From JAPOUP01 sp965201085 (GTDB lineage: Bacteria; Pseudomonadota; Alphaproteobacteria; Rhodobacterales; Rhodobacteraceae): 64,000 bases of DNA. Of the stretch, positions 8,947 through 17,639 are shown piece by piece. The notes under the pieces are model-generated. The model was not told the origin of the DNA and did not search any database. It saw nothing but the letters and a program-made list of their open reading frames with translations. The stretch is taken from the NCBI GenBank assembly GCA_965201085.1, contig CBDAVS010000030.1, forward strand, positions 1 to 64,000, given 5' to 3'. How positions within the stretch are numbered: position 1 is the stretch's first letter; each line of letters opens with the position of its first letter. The position numbers and the translations under genes are program-made.

Positions 8947-10475
8947 GGACACCCCTCGCGCTGCGAAAATGCCCAAAGGCGAGCGTTCCAGTCAGCGAGC
9001 GATGGCCAGAGGTCATCATAGATAGCGCGCAGCTCCGCGTAGCGGGCGACGCTCTGCGGATCGGGTTCGGTCAAGGCTAGATCGCGCTGGCTCATGGCTA
9101 TCGACGCGTCCCGTAACGACCGGTACCAGCCTGCGCCCTTCGCAGCGCACATGGCGGCCCCCAGCGCCGATGCCTCAGCGACCCTGGCTTTGGCGACCGG
9201 AATGCCGGTCGCGTCGGCGATGATCTTCACGAACAGATTGGACGCCGCTCCGCCGCCGATGGCGATGATCCGCGAAATTCGCCCGTCCATGGCCTGCATC
9301 GCCCGTTCCAGCGCATAGGCCTGGTCCAGCGCGATGCCTTCAAGAAGTCCGCGATAGACATCGCTCCGCCGGGTGGAACCGGACAGGCCTGCGATCACCC
9401 CGCGCGCCCGCGCGTCCCAATGAGGTGTCATCGAGCCTTGCCAGAACGGCAGAATGGCGAGGCCTCCGGCTCCGATGGGTGAGGTGCTGGCTTCCGCTTC
9501 CAGGCGGGCAAGGCAAGCCGCGATTTCACCGGTTCCAGCACCGCCGAATTCGCGCGCGAACCAGTCGATCAGGAATGTTCCGGACTTCAGGACCGTCTCG
9601 AAAATATAGCCCTCATCCGAGACAGCGGTCTCCGTACGGAATGCCAGGTCATGGCCATATTCCGGCGAATAGATTCCGGCCACAACGGCGGTGCCAAGAT
9701 TGATATAGGCGACGGAAGGTTCCACGACGCCGGCGCCGGTCGCCGCGCATTGGCCGTCGCCACCACCCGCCACAACAGGCGTTCCAGCCAGGAGGCCGCA
9801 CTCGGAGGCTGCGCTGACGCTCACCTGACCGATCAGGTTCCCCGGCGATGCGAGATCGGGCATGCAGCCGACTGGAATGCAGGCGGCCGACAGAATCGCC
9901 TCGGACCACTCGCCCCGCCGCAGGTCGAGCATGCCAGAAGGATCCGCCGAGGCGCGGGACGTGATCCAGTTGCCGGAAAGCCTGTATGCCAGGAAACAAT
10001 GCACATCGGCGTAGCGGTGAATGGCGGCAAAGGCATCTGGCTCACGCTCGCGAAGCCAGATCATTCTGTTAACAGGCACCACAACGTCCACCGGCTTGCC
10101 GCTGATTTCGCGGAATGCCTCGGCGCCGAAGTCAGCGGCGAAGCTGTCGGTCTCCGCATGCGCCCTTTCGTCGAGCCAGACAATTCCGGGACGAAGCGGT
10201 GCGCCATCCTCGGCGAAAATGCCGAACGTCTCGCGTTGGTTCGAGATGGCGACAGCGGCGACCCGTGCCGGGTCAAGCTCAACGAAGAGCGTTCGAAGCG
10301 CCGTGACGGTCGTTCCCCACCAGTCGGCGGGATCCTGTTCGTACCAACCGACGGCTGGAACGTGCATCGGGATAGCGGCGCGCCCTTCGGCCACAAGACG
10401 GCCGTCGCGATCCCAGGCCGTCGCCTTCGTCGCTGTGGTCGAGGAATCTATCCCGATTACGAGGTTTTGATCCAA
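8943..10475 (-). CDS. FGGY-family carbohydrate kinase
   Basis: Kinase of 510 residues of the FGGY family (xylulokinase, erythritol kinase, AI-2 kinase, glycerol kinase). The ATP-binding beginning is IGIDSSTTATKATAWD and the central phosphate-2 region is VVAGGGDGQCAATGAGV. The FGGY C-terminal signature region covers RGLLEGIALDQAYALERAM and IAIGGGAASNLFVKIIADATG. It sits 59 bases after the binding-protein gene and overlaps the HAD start. With a polyol-type transporter and three dehydrogenases in the same transcript, it probably phosphorylates the imported polyol or the ketose made from it. Pairing with lsrF makes an AI-2-kinase-like role a second option. The substrate is not decided by the sequence. 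Confidence 0.85.
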   Translation of the reverse strand: MDQNLVIGIDSSTTATKATAWDRDGRLVAEGRAAIPMHVPAVGWYEQDPADWWGTTVTALRTLFVELDPARVAAVAISNQRETFGIFAEDGAPLRPGIVWLDERAHAETDSFAADFGAEAFREISGKPVDVVVPVNRMIWLREREPDAFAAIHRYADVHCFLAYRLSGNWITSRASADPSGMLDLRRGEWSEAILSAACIPVGCMPDLASPGNLIGQVSVSAASECGLLAGTPVVAGGGDGQCAATGAGVVEPSVAYINLGTAVVAGIYSPEYGHDLAFRTETAVSDEGYIFETVLKSGTFLIDWFAREFGGAGTGEIAACLARLEAEASTSPIGAGGLAILPFWQGSMTPHWDARARGVIAGLSGSTRRSDVYRGLLEGIALDQAYALERAMQAMDGRISRIIAIGGGAASNLFVKIIADATGIPVAKARVAEASALGAAMCAAKGAGWYRSLRDASIAMSQRDLALTEPDPQSVARYAELRAIYDDLWPSLADWNARLWAFSQREGCP

Positions 10476-10498
10476 GGTTATGATCCACGGCTATATGG

Positions 10499-10526
10499 CG
10501 CGCCGCCCGCATCCGCAGGCGGCGCG
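10499..10526 (-). terminator. Stem-loop after the binding-protein gene
   Basis: A perfect 9-bp stem (CGCGCCGCC at 10499-10507 with its complement at 10518-10526) with a ten-base loop lies eight bases past the binding-protein stop and 24 bases before the kinase start. No clear T run follows in the direction of transcription. It therefore probably works as an RNA 3'-end stabiliser or leaky terminator that keeps binding-protein mRNA above the rest of the operon, as at malE in enteric bacteria. Confidence 0.6.
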
Positions 10527-10534
10527 TGCTTGTT

Positions 10535-12049
10535 TTAACGCAGTCCAGCTTCCGCCGTCGCCTGATCGACGATCTGGGCGATACGGTCGGTACAAGCCTT
10601 TGCGTCGCCGTTGTAGTCCTGTCCGGTCAGCAGTTTGCCTAGCTCGGTCGGGATTTCGTTCGACGAAAACCCGGCCCAAAGAGGCATGTCCGGCTCGGAA
10701 GCGATGTATTTCTCGATCGTTTCCAGAACGACGGGCAGGTGGCGGGTGGTGCCGGGCCCGACAACCGCTTTGTCCAGAACGCGCTGGTCAGCGAAGGACG
10801 AGTTGCGCATGGGCGCGAAACCGCCGCCAAGCGTCAGCCGCACCATCATTTCCTTCGAGCAGACCCACTGCAGGAAGAGCCACGCGGCGTCGATGTTCTT
10901 CGAGTAGCGCGACAGAGCGATCGAAGACCCGCCCTGATGGCCCCAGTCCGGTATTTCGCCGTAACCCGCCTCGCTTCGGTCGCGCAGTGTGTGCGGCCCC
11001 TGCAGCGGCACGGTCGTTTCCCATAGTCCCTTCACCGGGCTGTCGTCGCCATCCATGCCAGGGAAGAATTCGTCCCAGGACTGCACCATGGCCACCTGAC
11101 CCGAATGCATCATCTGCCACTGGCCGTCCCATGTGCTTTCCAGGGATGACGCGGGCGCGTTCGCGATCAGTTCCTGATACCATTGAAGGCCTGCCACTCC
11201 CTCAGCGTCGTTGCCTGAGAACGTGCCGTCGGCGCGGAAGATCGAGCCGCCATGTCCCCAGACAGCCTGGCTCCAGTCGCATTCCAGCGAATAGTGGCCC
11301 GACTTGGCCTGAAGGCCGGTTCCGTAGACGCCGTTTTCCTTTTCGGCCGCGGTGATCTGCTTCACTGCGGCCGTGAAATCGTCATAGGTTTTTGGAACCG
11401 GAATTCCGTGCCTTTCGAGGATGTCGCGGCGATACATGAAGGTGAAGATCGGGATGTCGAAGGGAATGCCGACCCATTTGTCTCCAATCTTGGAAATGCC
11501 CTCCACCAACGGTTCCGAGAAGTCACTGAAGTCGAAGTCCGGCATCGCGAGGTCAGGCTTCTCGCTGTAGTATTCAACCGGGTCGACCGTGTCAGGGTAG
11601 AAGGTTGCGTGCCAGGACTGGTCCAGGTAGTAGAGGTCGTAGGTGCCGAGCTGGCCCTGAACGTCCTGCGTCGCCTTCGCCAAGACCTGCTCCAGCGGCA
11701 CGATCTCGATTTCGACATTGATTCCAGTTAGTTCCTCGAATTCTCCTTTGAGCTGGTTCGCGACAACGGTTGGTGGCGTAGCCTCGGATGTGTAGCGAAT
11801 GGTGGCACCGGCGAATGGCTTTCCGGCTTCCCTGAGGAAGGCGGCCATGTCGTCGGGCGTGGTGGCATGGGCCGGACTGCCAAGGAATCCCCTGCGCGGA
11901 CGTCCGAGCAGGCCGGCGGAGAAAGCGGAAAAGCCGATTCCAGCCATCCCCATTCTGCGCAGGAATTCGCGTTTGGAGATTTTCCGCCTTGTAAACGCGT
12001 TCGCCGTGTCGACGATGAATGTCTGTCTTTGGTGGTTCTTGAAGCTCAT
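10535..12049 (-). CDS. Extracellular solute-binding protein, Tat-type signal
   Basis: Periplasmic substrate-binding protein of 504 residues for the CUT1-type importer encoded around it. The N-terminus has a twin-arginine-like signal (RRKISKREFLRRMGMAGIG, hydrophobic stretch to about residue 48). KR rather than RR at the key pair makes it a near-consensus Tat signal. The mature part has the family-1 binding protein pattern, for example IRYTSEATPPT at the start, DLYYLDQSWHATFYPD, PIFTFMYRRDILERHGIPVPKTYDDF and AWLFLQWVCSKEMMVRLTLGG. It is longer than maltose-type proteins (about 400 residues), as is common for polyol or glycoside binders of this Tat group. The two permease genes lie upstream in the transcript. 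Confidence 0.88.
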   Translation of the reverse strand: MSFKNHQRQTFIVDTANAFTRRKISKREFLRRMGMAGIGFSAFSAGLLGRPRRGFLGSPAHATTPDDMAAFLREAGKPFAGATIRYTSEATPPTVVANQLKGEFEELTGINVEIEIVPLEQVLAKATQDVQGQLGTYDLYYLDQSWHATFYPDTVDPVEYYSEKPDLAMPDFDFSDFSEPLVEGISKIGDKWVGIPFDIPIFTFMYRRDILERHGIPVPKTYDDFTAAVKQITAAEKENGVYGTGLQAKSGHYSLECDWSQAVWGHGGSIFRADGTFSGNDAEGVAGLQWYQELIANAPASSLESTWDGQWQMMHSGQVAMVQSWDEFFPGMDGDDSPVKGLWETTVPLQGPHTLRDRSEAGYGEIPDWGHQGGSSIALSRYSKNIDAAWLFLQWVCSKEMMVRLTLGGGFAPMRNSSFADQRVLDKAVVGPGTTRHLPVVLETIEKYIASEPDMPLWAGFSSNEIPTELGKLLTGQDYNGDAKACTDRIAQIVDQATAEAGLR

Positions 12050-12094
12050 GGATACTCCTCCTTGTTTTGAGCCCCTGTATGCGCTGGCATTGGA

Positions 12095-12994
12095 TCAGTC
12101 CTTAACGGCTCCCATCGTCAGTCCCCGTACGAGGTGACGCTGCACCAGCAGGATGAAAATGAAGCTGGGCAGCATCGCTGACGTTCCCAGCGCTGAAATG
12201 AAACCCCATTCCGATCCGGTGGATGTAACGAATGTCGTAATCTTGACCGGCAGCGTTCGAATCTGATTGGTCAGGAAAAGCGACAGCAGAAACTCGGTCC
12301 AGGAAAACACGAAACAGAGCACTGCCGTCGCCGCTATCCCTCCTCTGATCATTGGCAGGACAACGCGATGAAAACTCTGCCACCGAGTGGCCCCGTCAAT
12401 CATCGCGGCTTCGTCCACATCCTTCGGCACATCGTCGAAGAAGGATTTCAGCAGCAGCACGGCGATCGGCAGGTTTATGAGACTGTGAACAAGGATCAGC
12501 CCGATATGGGTGTCGCGCAGCCCAAGATCGTGAAAGATGAATACCAGGGGCACGATTATCGCGATCGGCGGCAGGAACCGGTGCGACAGAACCCAGTTCA
12601 GAAACAGCTGATTGCCCCTGAAGCCCATCCGGGATAAAGCGTAGGCCGCGCCGGTCGTGACAAATATCGTGAAAATCGTCGAGCCGACCGCGATAACTAT
12701 GGAATCGAAAATGGTTTTCCGGCCGTCAAACGAATTCTCGCCACCCGTTCCCATCGTTATGCCTGAGCCGGTCGAGCCGCCTGTCAGCTCAGCTGGATTC
12801 GCTCCGAGCACCGTTACCCGGTAGTTTATGAGCGTAGGTTTGAAGTCGAAAATGACGACCTCGTCCTTGTTGAATATGGCTGAGGTCGGCTTTACCGAAG
12901 TAAGCCCCCACCAGAGAATCGGAAAGATGAAGATGCAGGTAACCAACACCGCGGCGGCATAGCGAAGGATCACCAGGTGAAGCGGAGTCTGCAT
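12095..12994 (-). CDS. Carbohydrate ABC transporter permease (MalG type)
   Basis: Inner-membrane permease of 299 residues with an N-terminal membrane span (residues 8-29), a periplasmic loop containing a Gly/Thr-rich stretch, and five further spans. The cytoplasmic EAA loop reads DEAAMIDGATRWQSFHRVVLP and docks on the ATPase. Its ATG shares one base with the TGA of the other permease, so translation is coupled. It pairs with the UgpA/MalF-type protein to form the channel. Confidence 0.88.
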   Translation of the reverse strand: MQTPLHLVILRYAAAVLVTCIFIFPILWWGLTSVKPTSAIFNKDEVVIFDFKPTLINYRVTVLGANPAELTGGSTGSGITMGTGGENSFDGRKTIFDSIVIAVGSTIFTIFVTTGAAYALSRMGFRGNQLFLNWVLSHRFLPPIAIIVPLVFIFHDLGLRDTHIGLILVHSLINLPIAVLLLKSFFDDVPKDVDEAAMIDGATRWQSFHRVVLPMIRGGIAATAVLCFVFSWTEFLLSLFLTNQIRTLPVKITTFVTSTGSEWGFISALGTSAMLPSFIFILLVQRHLVRGLTMGAVKD

Positions 12995-13911
12995 CAGAAC
13001 CTGACCTTGAAAATCTTGATGAAGATATTAGCGGTGATGATCACCAGGAACAAGGTGACGATCGCGATTGTAGAGGCATATGGGAAATTCGCTGATTTGA
13101 AGTAAACTGTGCCGGCATATGCGGTCAATGTCTCGGTCGCGGTGCCAGGCCCGCTGTCGGTCATCACCTTCACGTAATCATACACGCGGAACAGATCGAT
13201 GCCGCGGATCAGCACCGCGATGGCGATGATCTTCGACAGCATCGGTAGGGTTATGCGGAAAAACGCCTGCACCGGGGAGGCGCCGTCGATGGCGGCGGCT
13301 TCGAAAGGGTCCTTAGGCAGGGCGCGCAGTCCGGCGAGCATGATCAGGACCATAAACGGGGTCCATTGCCAGATGTCCGCGACCAGCACCGCCCACAGCG
13401 CCGTTGAGCCTGTGGCCAGAAGCGGAGTGTCCGGCGACAGCAGACCGAGTGAGTGAAGGCTGCGGCTGATCACGCCAAATGAATTGTTGTACATCAGCAG
13501 GAACATCATGCCGGTCACGGCGGGCGGCACCACAAGCGGCAGAGTCATCAGCGCCCGCATCAACCCGAATCCGCGCCTGTCGCTATCCAGCAGCAGAGCG
13601 ATGCCAAGGCCAAGCGCCAGCTGGATGACGATCGCCACTCCGGTGTAAAGGTAGGTGACGGAGACCGCATCCCAGACACGTTCATCCGCGAATACACGAC
13701 TCCAGTTCCAAGATGGTTCGAACAAGTTCTGGCGCGTGACCGGGTGACGGCGATGAAGCGACAGCCAGATCGCATAAAGGATCGGATAAAGCCCGAAGAT
13801 CACAAGCGTCGCCGTCACTGGCATGACCCATGGCAACGGGTGCTCGGAGGTCAGCCAGCGGGGCGCAGTCCATGACCTATGGCCACGGGAAGCGGTTGCG
13901 GTATCGCTCAT
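12994..13911 (-). CDS. Carbohydrate ABC transporter permease (MalF/UgpA type)
   Basis: Inner-membrane permease of about 305 residues. Six spans are visible, the first near MPVTATLVIFGLYPILYAIW, and the EAA loop is EAAAIDGASPVQAFFRITLP. I place the start at 13911, where the ATG overlaps the TGA of the upstream dehydrogenase gene as ATGA. A longer open frame to 14013 would overlap that gene by 100 bases and has no membrane or start logic. It forms the transport channel with the MalG-type partner. Confidence 0.87.
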   Translation of the reverse strand: MSDTATASRGHRSWTAPRWLTSEHPLPWVMPVTATLVIFGLYPILYAIWLSLHRRHPVTRQNLFEPSWNWSRVFADERVWDAVSVTYLYTGVAIVIQLALGLGIALLLDSDRRGFGLMRALMTLPLVVPPAVTGMMFLLMYNNSFGVISRSLHSLGLLSPDTPLLATGSTALWAVLVADIWQWTPFMVLIMLAGLRALPKDPFEAAAIDGASPVQAFFRITLPMLSKIIAIAVLIRGIDLFRVYDYVKVMTDSGPGTATETLTAYAGTVYFKSANFPYASTIAIVTLFLVIITANIFIKIFKVRF

Positions 13912-14936
13912 CTCATCATCGCCGCTACATTGCCGCCATCCACAGTCAGAACCGCACCGGTGCTCGCCCGCGCCTTGGCAAGAAATAGAAAAGCCTGCGC
14001 CACATCGTGGCACGTCACTTCACGTTTGACCAGATTGGAGCGCATATAGGCGTCAGGCGTAACCCCCCGGGCCCTGCTGCGGTCAGCCACCATCCGTTCG
14101 GTCATAAGGCCGGTACGAATTCGGTCAGCGTTGACGGCATTCGAGGTGATTCCATCAGCGCCATGCTCGATCGCGTATTGTCGGACAAGGGCCAGAAGTG
14201 CGGCTTTGGGCGTCCCATAGGCTCCAAAGTCAGGTCCGGGGTTGACCGCTTGCTTGGAGACGTTGAACACAAGGGCGCCACCGGTGCCCTGGATTCTCAT
14301 GACGCGCACTGCGGCGCGGGCCACATAGTGGTGCCCCCAGAAGTTCAGTGCGAACGATTTCTGAAAGAGCGCATCGTCAAGGTCAAGCAGCGCACCCTGC
14401 AGCGCGGCGCCTGCGTTTGAGATCAGGATATCGACGCCCCCGAAGGTAGCGACAACCCTCTTGACGGCCGCATCGACCGCTTCCGGCTGCGTGACATCGC
14501 AGGCAAAGCTCGCCGCACCAATGCGTTCCGCCGCGGCCCGAACCGAGTCTTCGGCAATATCGAGGAGCGCCACATAGGCGCCATCCGCTGCAAGCGCCTT
14601 CGCCGTAGCGTAGCCAAGCCCGCTCGCACCGCCGGTCACAATGGCGATCTGACCGGCAAGACCTGCATTGTGACCGGAGCCGGCAAGTTCAACCGACACG
14701 AGGTCTCGCACATGCGCGCGTTTTGTGCCAGTACCAAGCGTTCGGGCGAGCGCGGTCGCGTCTCCAACCACTGGAGCATCACCAGTTTGTTCGGAAATCC
14801 TGAACACCACGCGCCGGGGATGGCCATCCGCCCCGTTCGTACGAGCCAAGACGCCGCGTGCCGCTGGCAGGATATCAGCCGCCCGATCAAGCGCCATAAG
14901 GTCCAGCCTTTCCGCCTCTGTTCCGGATACAGCCAT
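13908..14936 (-). CDS. SDR-family dehydrogenase with N-terminal extension
   Basis: Protein of 342 residues whose last 250 or so form a short-chain dehydrogenase: NAD(P)-binding AIVTGGASGLGYATA near residue 98, CDVTQPEAVD, ISNAGAALQG, catalytic Ser in FNVSKQAVNPG, and YGTPK with the Tyr-xxx-Lys pair. The front 90 residues are not part of a usual SDR. The dehydrogenase half resembles the C-terminal domain of bifunctional rhamnulose-phosphate aldolase/dehydrogenase proteins, so this may be a shortened relative that lost the aldolase half. It overlaps the permease gene by four bases and follows another SDR gene by seven bases. It probably oxidises a polyol or sugar from the pathway. Confidence 0.75.
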   Translation of the reverse strand: MAVSGTEAERLDLMALDRAADILPAARGVLARTNGADGHPRRVVFRISEQTGDAPVVGDATALARTLGTGTKRAHVRDLVSVELAGSGHNAGLAGQIAIVTGGASGLGYATAKALAADGAYVALLDIAEDSVRAAAERIGAASFACDVTQPEAVDAAVKRVVATFGGVDILISNAGAALQGALLDLDDALFQKSFALNFWGHHYVARAAVRVMRIQGTGGALVFNVSKQAVNPGPDFGAYGTPKAALLALVRQYAIEHGADGITSNAVNADRIRTGLMTERMVADRSRARGVTPDAYMRSNLVKREVTCHDVAQAFLFLAKARASTGAVLTVDGGNVAAMMR

Positions 14937-14943
14937 CGCCCAC

Positions 14944-15669
14944 CTAGTATTTCTGGCGTGTCGGTGTGATGCAGATTTCCTGGATCAACGCGTTCTGCGG
15001 CATCCTGTAGGAATGATGCATGATCTCGGCGACATGTTCCGGCCCGATCCCGCCACCCATCCTGACCTTGTTCTCCCTGTAGCTGGCGAGCGTCCGCTTA
15101 TCCAGAACGCTGTTCAGCACCTCGGTCTCAATCACGCCGGGCGACAGTACGATGACCCGCACATCGTAGTCGGCGAGATATTCGCGCAGGCTTTCCGCGA
15201 CTGCGTGAACAAAGAATTTGGTCCCGCAGTATACGGTATGATCGGGGTAGACTTTGCGACCGGCGATCGAGCTCATCATGAACAGCGTGCCGCGGCGGCG
15301 TTCCATCATGCCCGACATCACGGCATGGACGGTGTTCATCACACCTTTGGCGTTGATATCGATCATCTCGTCCCATTCCTCGGGCGGCTGCCGGCCGATG
15401 TCGGAGAGCCGCGCGATACCGGCATTGGCGAACATCATGTCGACCGGGCCGTGGATGGCTTCGGCCTCCGCCACCGCCGCTGCGATGGCGTCACGGTCGC
15501 GCACGTCAACTTTGCGGCAGATCGAATCCGGCAGAGCAAGCGCTTCCATACGCTTCAGGCGACGCGCCATAAGCAGGACAGGATGCCCAGCGGCCGAAAA
15601 GGTTCGCGCCACCGCTTCGCCGATCCCTGAACTCGCGCCCGTCACCGCAATCAACGGCTTGTCCGTCAT
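14944..15669 (-). CDS. SDR-family NAD(P)-dependent oxidoreductase (YdfG-like)
   Basis: Classical short-chain dehydrogenase of 241 residues. The cofactor site is TGASSGIGEAVARTF, the acidic and structural positions are VDVRDRD and FANAGIARL, catalytic Ser is in FMMSSIAGRKVYPDH, and the YCGTKFF motif gives the Tyr and Lys. The start at 15669 is preceded by GGGAGAG at normal spacing; a start at 15699 lacks such a site. The protein belongs to the group oxidising 3-hydroxy acids or polyols. It lies between the AraM-like gene and the second SDR gene in the same direction, so it should act in the same catabolic route. Confidence 0.82.
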   Translation of the reverse strand: MTDKPLIAVTGASSGIGEAVARTFSAAGHPVLLMARRLKRMEALALPDSICRKVDVRDRDAIAAAVAEAEAIHGPVDMMFANAGIARLSDIGRQPPEEWDEMIDINAKGVMNTVHAVMSGMMERRRGTLFMMSSIAGRKVYPDHTVYCGTKFFVHAVAESLREYLADYDVRVIVLSPGVIETEVLNSVLDKRTLASYRENKVRMGGGIGPEHVAEIMHHSYRMPQNALIQEICITPTRQKY

Positions 15670-15729
15670 TTTTTCTCTCCCAGGCGATTTATCGATCATC
15701 CCATTATATTCGCATTGACCTGCAGGGCG

Positions 15730-17085
15730 CTAGACCTCTCCCATCGCAAATTCCTCCAGAAGCCCGGCGCCTGAGGCAATGTCCACAAAGGAAAAACGGT
15801 TGCGCATTTCGTGACTGTGACACACCGCTTCCCGATAGAATTCTGCGGGCAGACCAAGCTCGGCCGCCGTCCTTGGGCCCTGCGCGGCCTCCAGCATCGA
15901 GGACATCCTGCCGACCGAAACGGTGAATGGCTCAATTTCGCGTCTAAGCCTTGGCCAAAGCGCATCAAGTCTCTCGTTAAACCTTTCTGCTCCAGTCTCG
16001 GTGAATGCCTTTTTTTCCCATTCGGCCTTGCATTCTGGCGCGATCCGGGAGCCCATACGGCGCACCATATCGTCAAACTCGATCCGGGTGGCCGAAATCG
16101 CTGGCGCAGCGCTCCGCGACAGGATCTTCTTCTGAAGCCGTGCCATCGTCAGAGACGCGACACCGACCTGTTGGCCGTGAAGTGTCCCTGGATGCCGGTC
16201 ACCCGCGAAACAGTCGATATAGTGCGAAATCTGATGCTCGCCCATGGAACCGTGGTTCGAAACCCCGGTTATGGAGATCCCAAGCCCGCAAAGCGTCAGA
16301 ACGCGGTAAAGCGATCCGACCGCCTGGATGTCACCTGCGGGAAGCAGTCCGGCCCTATCGTTGAGAAGGCGTTCATCCTGATCCTGGAGCATATAGGGCG
16401 AGGACCAGTATTCCGTGCCCAGCAGCCGATGCGACATCCACCAATCGACCTGCGCCACGGACCGCGCGAGGCAGTCAGCAAAGCCCGCTGCAGAAAGATA
16501 GGCCGGTGCTGCGGCCGAGACTCCGAGATCGACAAAGAACCCCTTTGGGACCTGCGCGGGCAGCGATACTTTCAGGCCGGAAGGCAGACCCATTGAGGCG
16601 GTTGAGGATGTGTACCCGTTCATCGACGCCGCGGTGCCGAAAACGCAGTAGCCACGCCCGTCCAGATGGGTGGCAAATTTGCATAGATCGTTGATGGTGC
16701 CGGATCCGACTGCGACAACGGCCTGATAGGGTTTCAGCCGCGCACGCAGATCATCGACGGCCGAAAGATCCGCATGCGGACGATCCAGGACGATGGCGTT
16801 GACCGACCCGAGTTTTCGCAGACCGGCCGCGACCCGGGCGCCAAGCGCGTCATAGGTCGCGGTATCGGCGACAACCGCAAAGGTGTCGCCTAGGTTCAGC
16901 TTGGCGACGAGGTTCGCTTCATCGCCGTCAAGACTTTCTTCAATGACGATCGACTCGTAATCGACAGTCATGACCTTGTTGAGTTCCGGGTTGTACCAGC
17001 TGTCGGCAACGATTTCGTCAATGAGCGCCGTCCAGTCTGTTTTCCGAGGCGGCCGGCTCCGTACCATAGCATTGTCATCCGGCAT
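15730..17085 (-). CDS. Iron-type dehydrogenase, AraM / glycerol-1-phosphate dehydrogenase family
   Basis: NAD-dependent metal dehydrogenase of about 451 residues in the AraM/EgsA group, which interconverts sn-glycerol-1-phosphate and DHAP or acts on related polyol phosphates. The nucleotide site is VVAVGSGTINDLCKFATH, followed by GTAASMNGYTSSTASM. The metal ligands are the Asp in AGFADCLARS, the His in SNHGSMGEHQISHYID and the His in GTLHGQQVGV. I placed the start at 17085 because GGAG lies seven bases upstream; an in-frame ATG at 17100 lacks such a site. It is the first gene of the nine-gene minus-strand run. A second polyol-phosphate oxidase (glpD-like) at the far end suggests that two stereochemical forms are handled. 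Confidence 0.83.
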   Translation of the reverse strand: MPDDNAMVRSRPPRKTDWTALIDEIVADSWYNPELNKVMTVDYESIVIEESLDGDEANLVAKLNLGDTFAVVADTATYDALGARVAAGLRKLGSVNAIVLDRPHADLSAVDDLRARLKPYQAVVAVGSGTINDLCKFATHLDGRGYCVFGTAASMNGYTSSTASMGLPSGLKVSLPAQVPKGFFVDLGVSAAAPAYLSAAGFADCLARSVAQVDWWMSHRLLGTEYWSSPYMLQDQDERLLNDRAGLLPAGDIQAVGSLYRVLTLCGLGISITGVSNHGSMGEHQISHYIDCFAGDRHPGTLHGQQVGVASLTMARLQKKILSRSAAPAISATRIEFDDMVRRMGSRIAPECKAEWEKKAFTETGAERFNERLDALWPRLRREIEPFTVSVGRMSSMLEAAQGPRTAAELGLPAEFYREAVCHSHEMRNRFSFVDIASGAGLLEEFAMGEV

Positions 17086-17164
17086 GAAGCGCTCCAGCAA
17101 CAGATAATAGATGTCTAGGGTGGCCGTTCGCCCCTGTCAATTCCAGCCCGAAGATCTCCGGACT

Positions 17165-17510
17165 GTTATGAATAACGATTTGCCGGTAACAATCGACGAT
17201 ATGCGAACTTGGTTCCAGACCGACTCGAGGACCTGCAGGAAAGAATCCACGGAAACGATACCGACATGTGGGAAGTCTATTGGGGTCGGGACAGACCCCA
17301 ACAGGAAAACTATTGCCGTAACCGTCTGATCGAACCCATTTCCACGCGATTTCCGGAAGCGATCCGACTCGAGCAGGAAGCCTCCATGCCGCAGAGGAGA
17401 AGAGTGGACATAGCGTTGATCCGCAATGTTATCAAACTACCCGTCGAGATCAAGGGCCAATGGAAGCGTGACAGAGATTCCCGCCGGGTCATTTTTCCGT
17501 CGACTGGCAG
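17165..17510 (+). pseudogene. Remnant of a PD-(D/E)XK nuclease-like protein
   Basis: An open stretch reads DTDMWEVYWGRDRPQQENYC, then RRRVDIALIRNVIKLPVEIKG. The spacing Asp...Glu-x-Lys (VDIAL...VEIKG) is the signature of the PD-(D/E)XK nuclease fold, and the preceding text resembles the C-terminal part of large proteins found in defence-type loci (recalled, not searched). The front part (ending VTIDDMRTWFQ) is in another frame, so there is a frameshift near 17210. The homologous region stops just after the EIKG motif, where GC-rich IS-type DNA begins. Only a fragment is left, with no function expected. Confidence 0.55.
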
Positions 17511-17639
17511 CCCTGCGGGATATCCGCGGTGTTTGGCCGGTTCCGTGCGGGCATGACCGAAGGCCGGACGGTGTGTCCGTTTCCGGAGGGGTGCGGTATG
17601 GGGGACGGGAGTATCGGTCGGGGTTGTCGGGAAGGCGGT

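Noticed and set aside
9651..10538. Open frame of 295 codons on the plus strand
   Set aside because: It is antisense to the FGGY kinase and has no recognisable motifs. The kinase frame has all family motifs.
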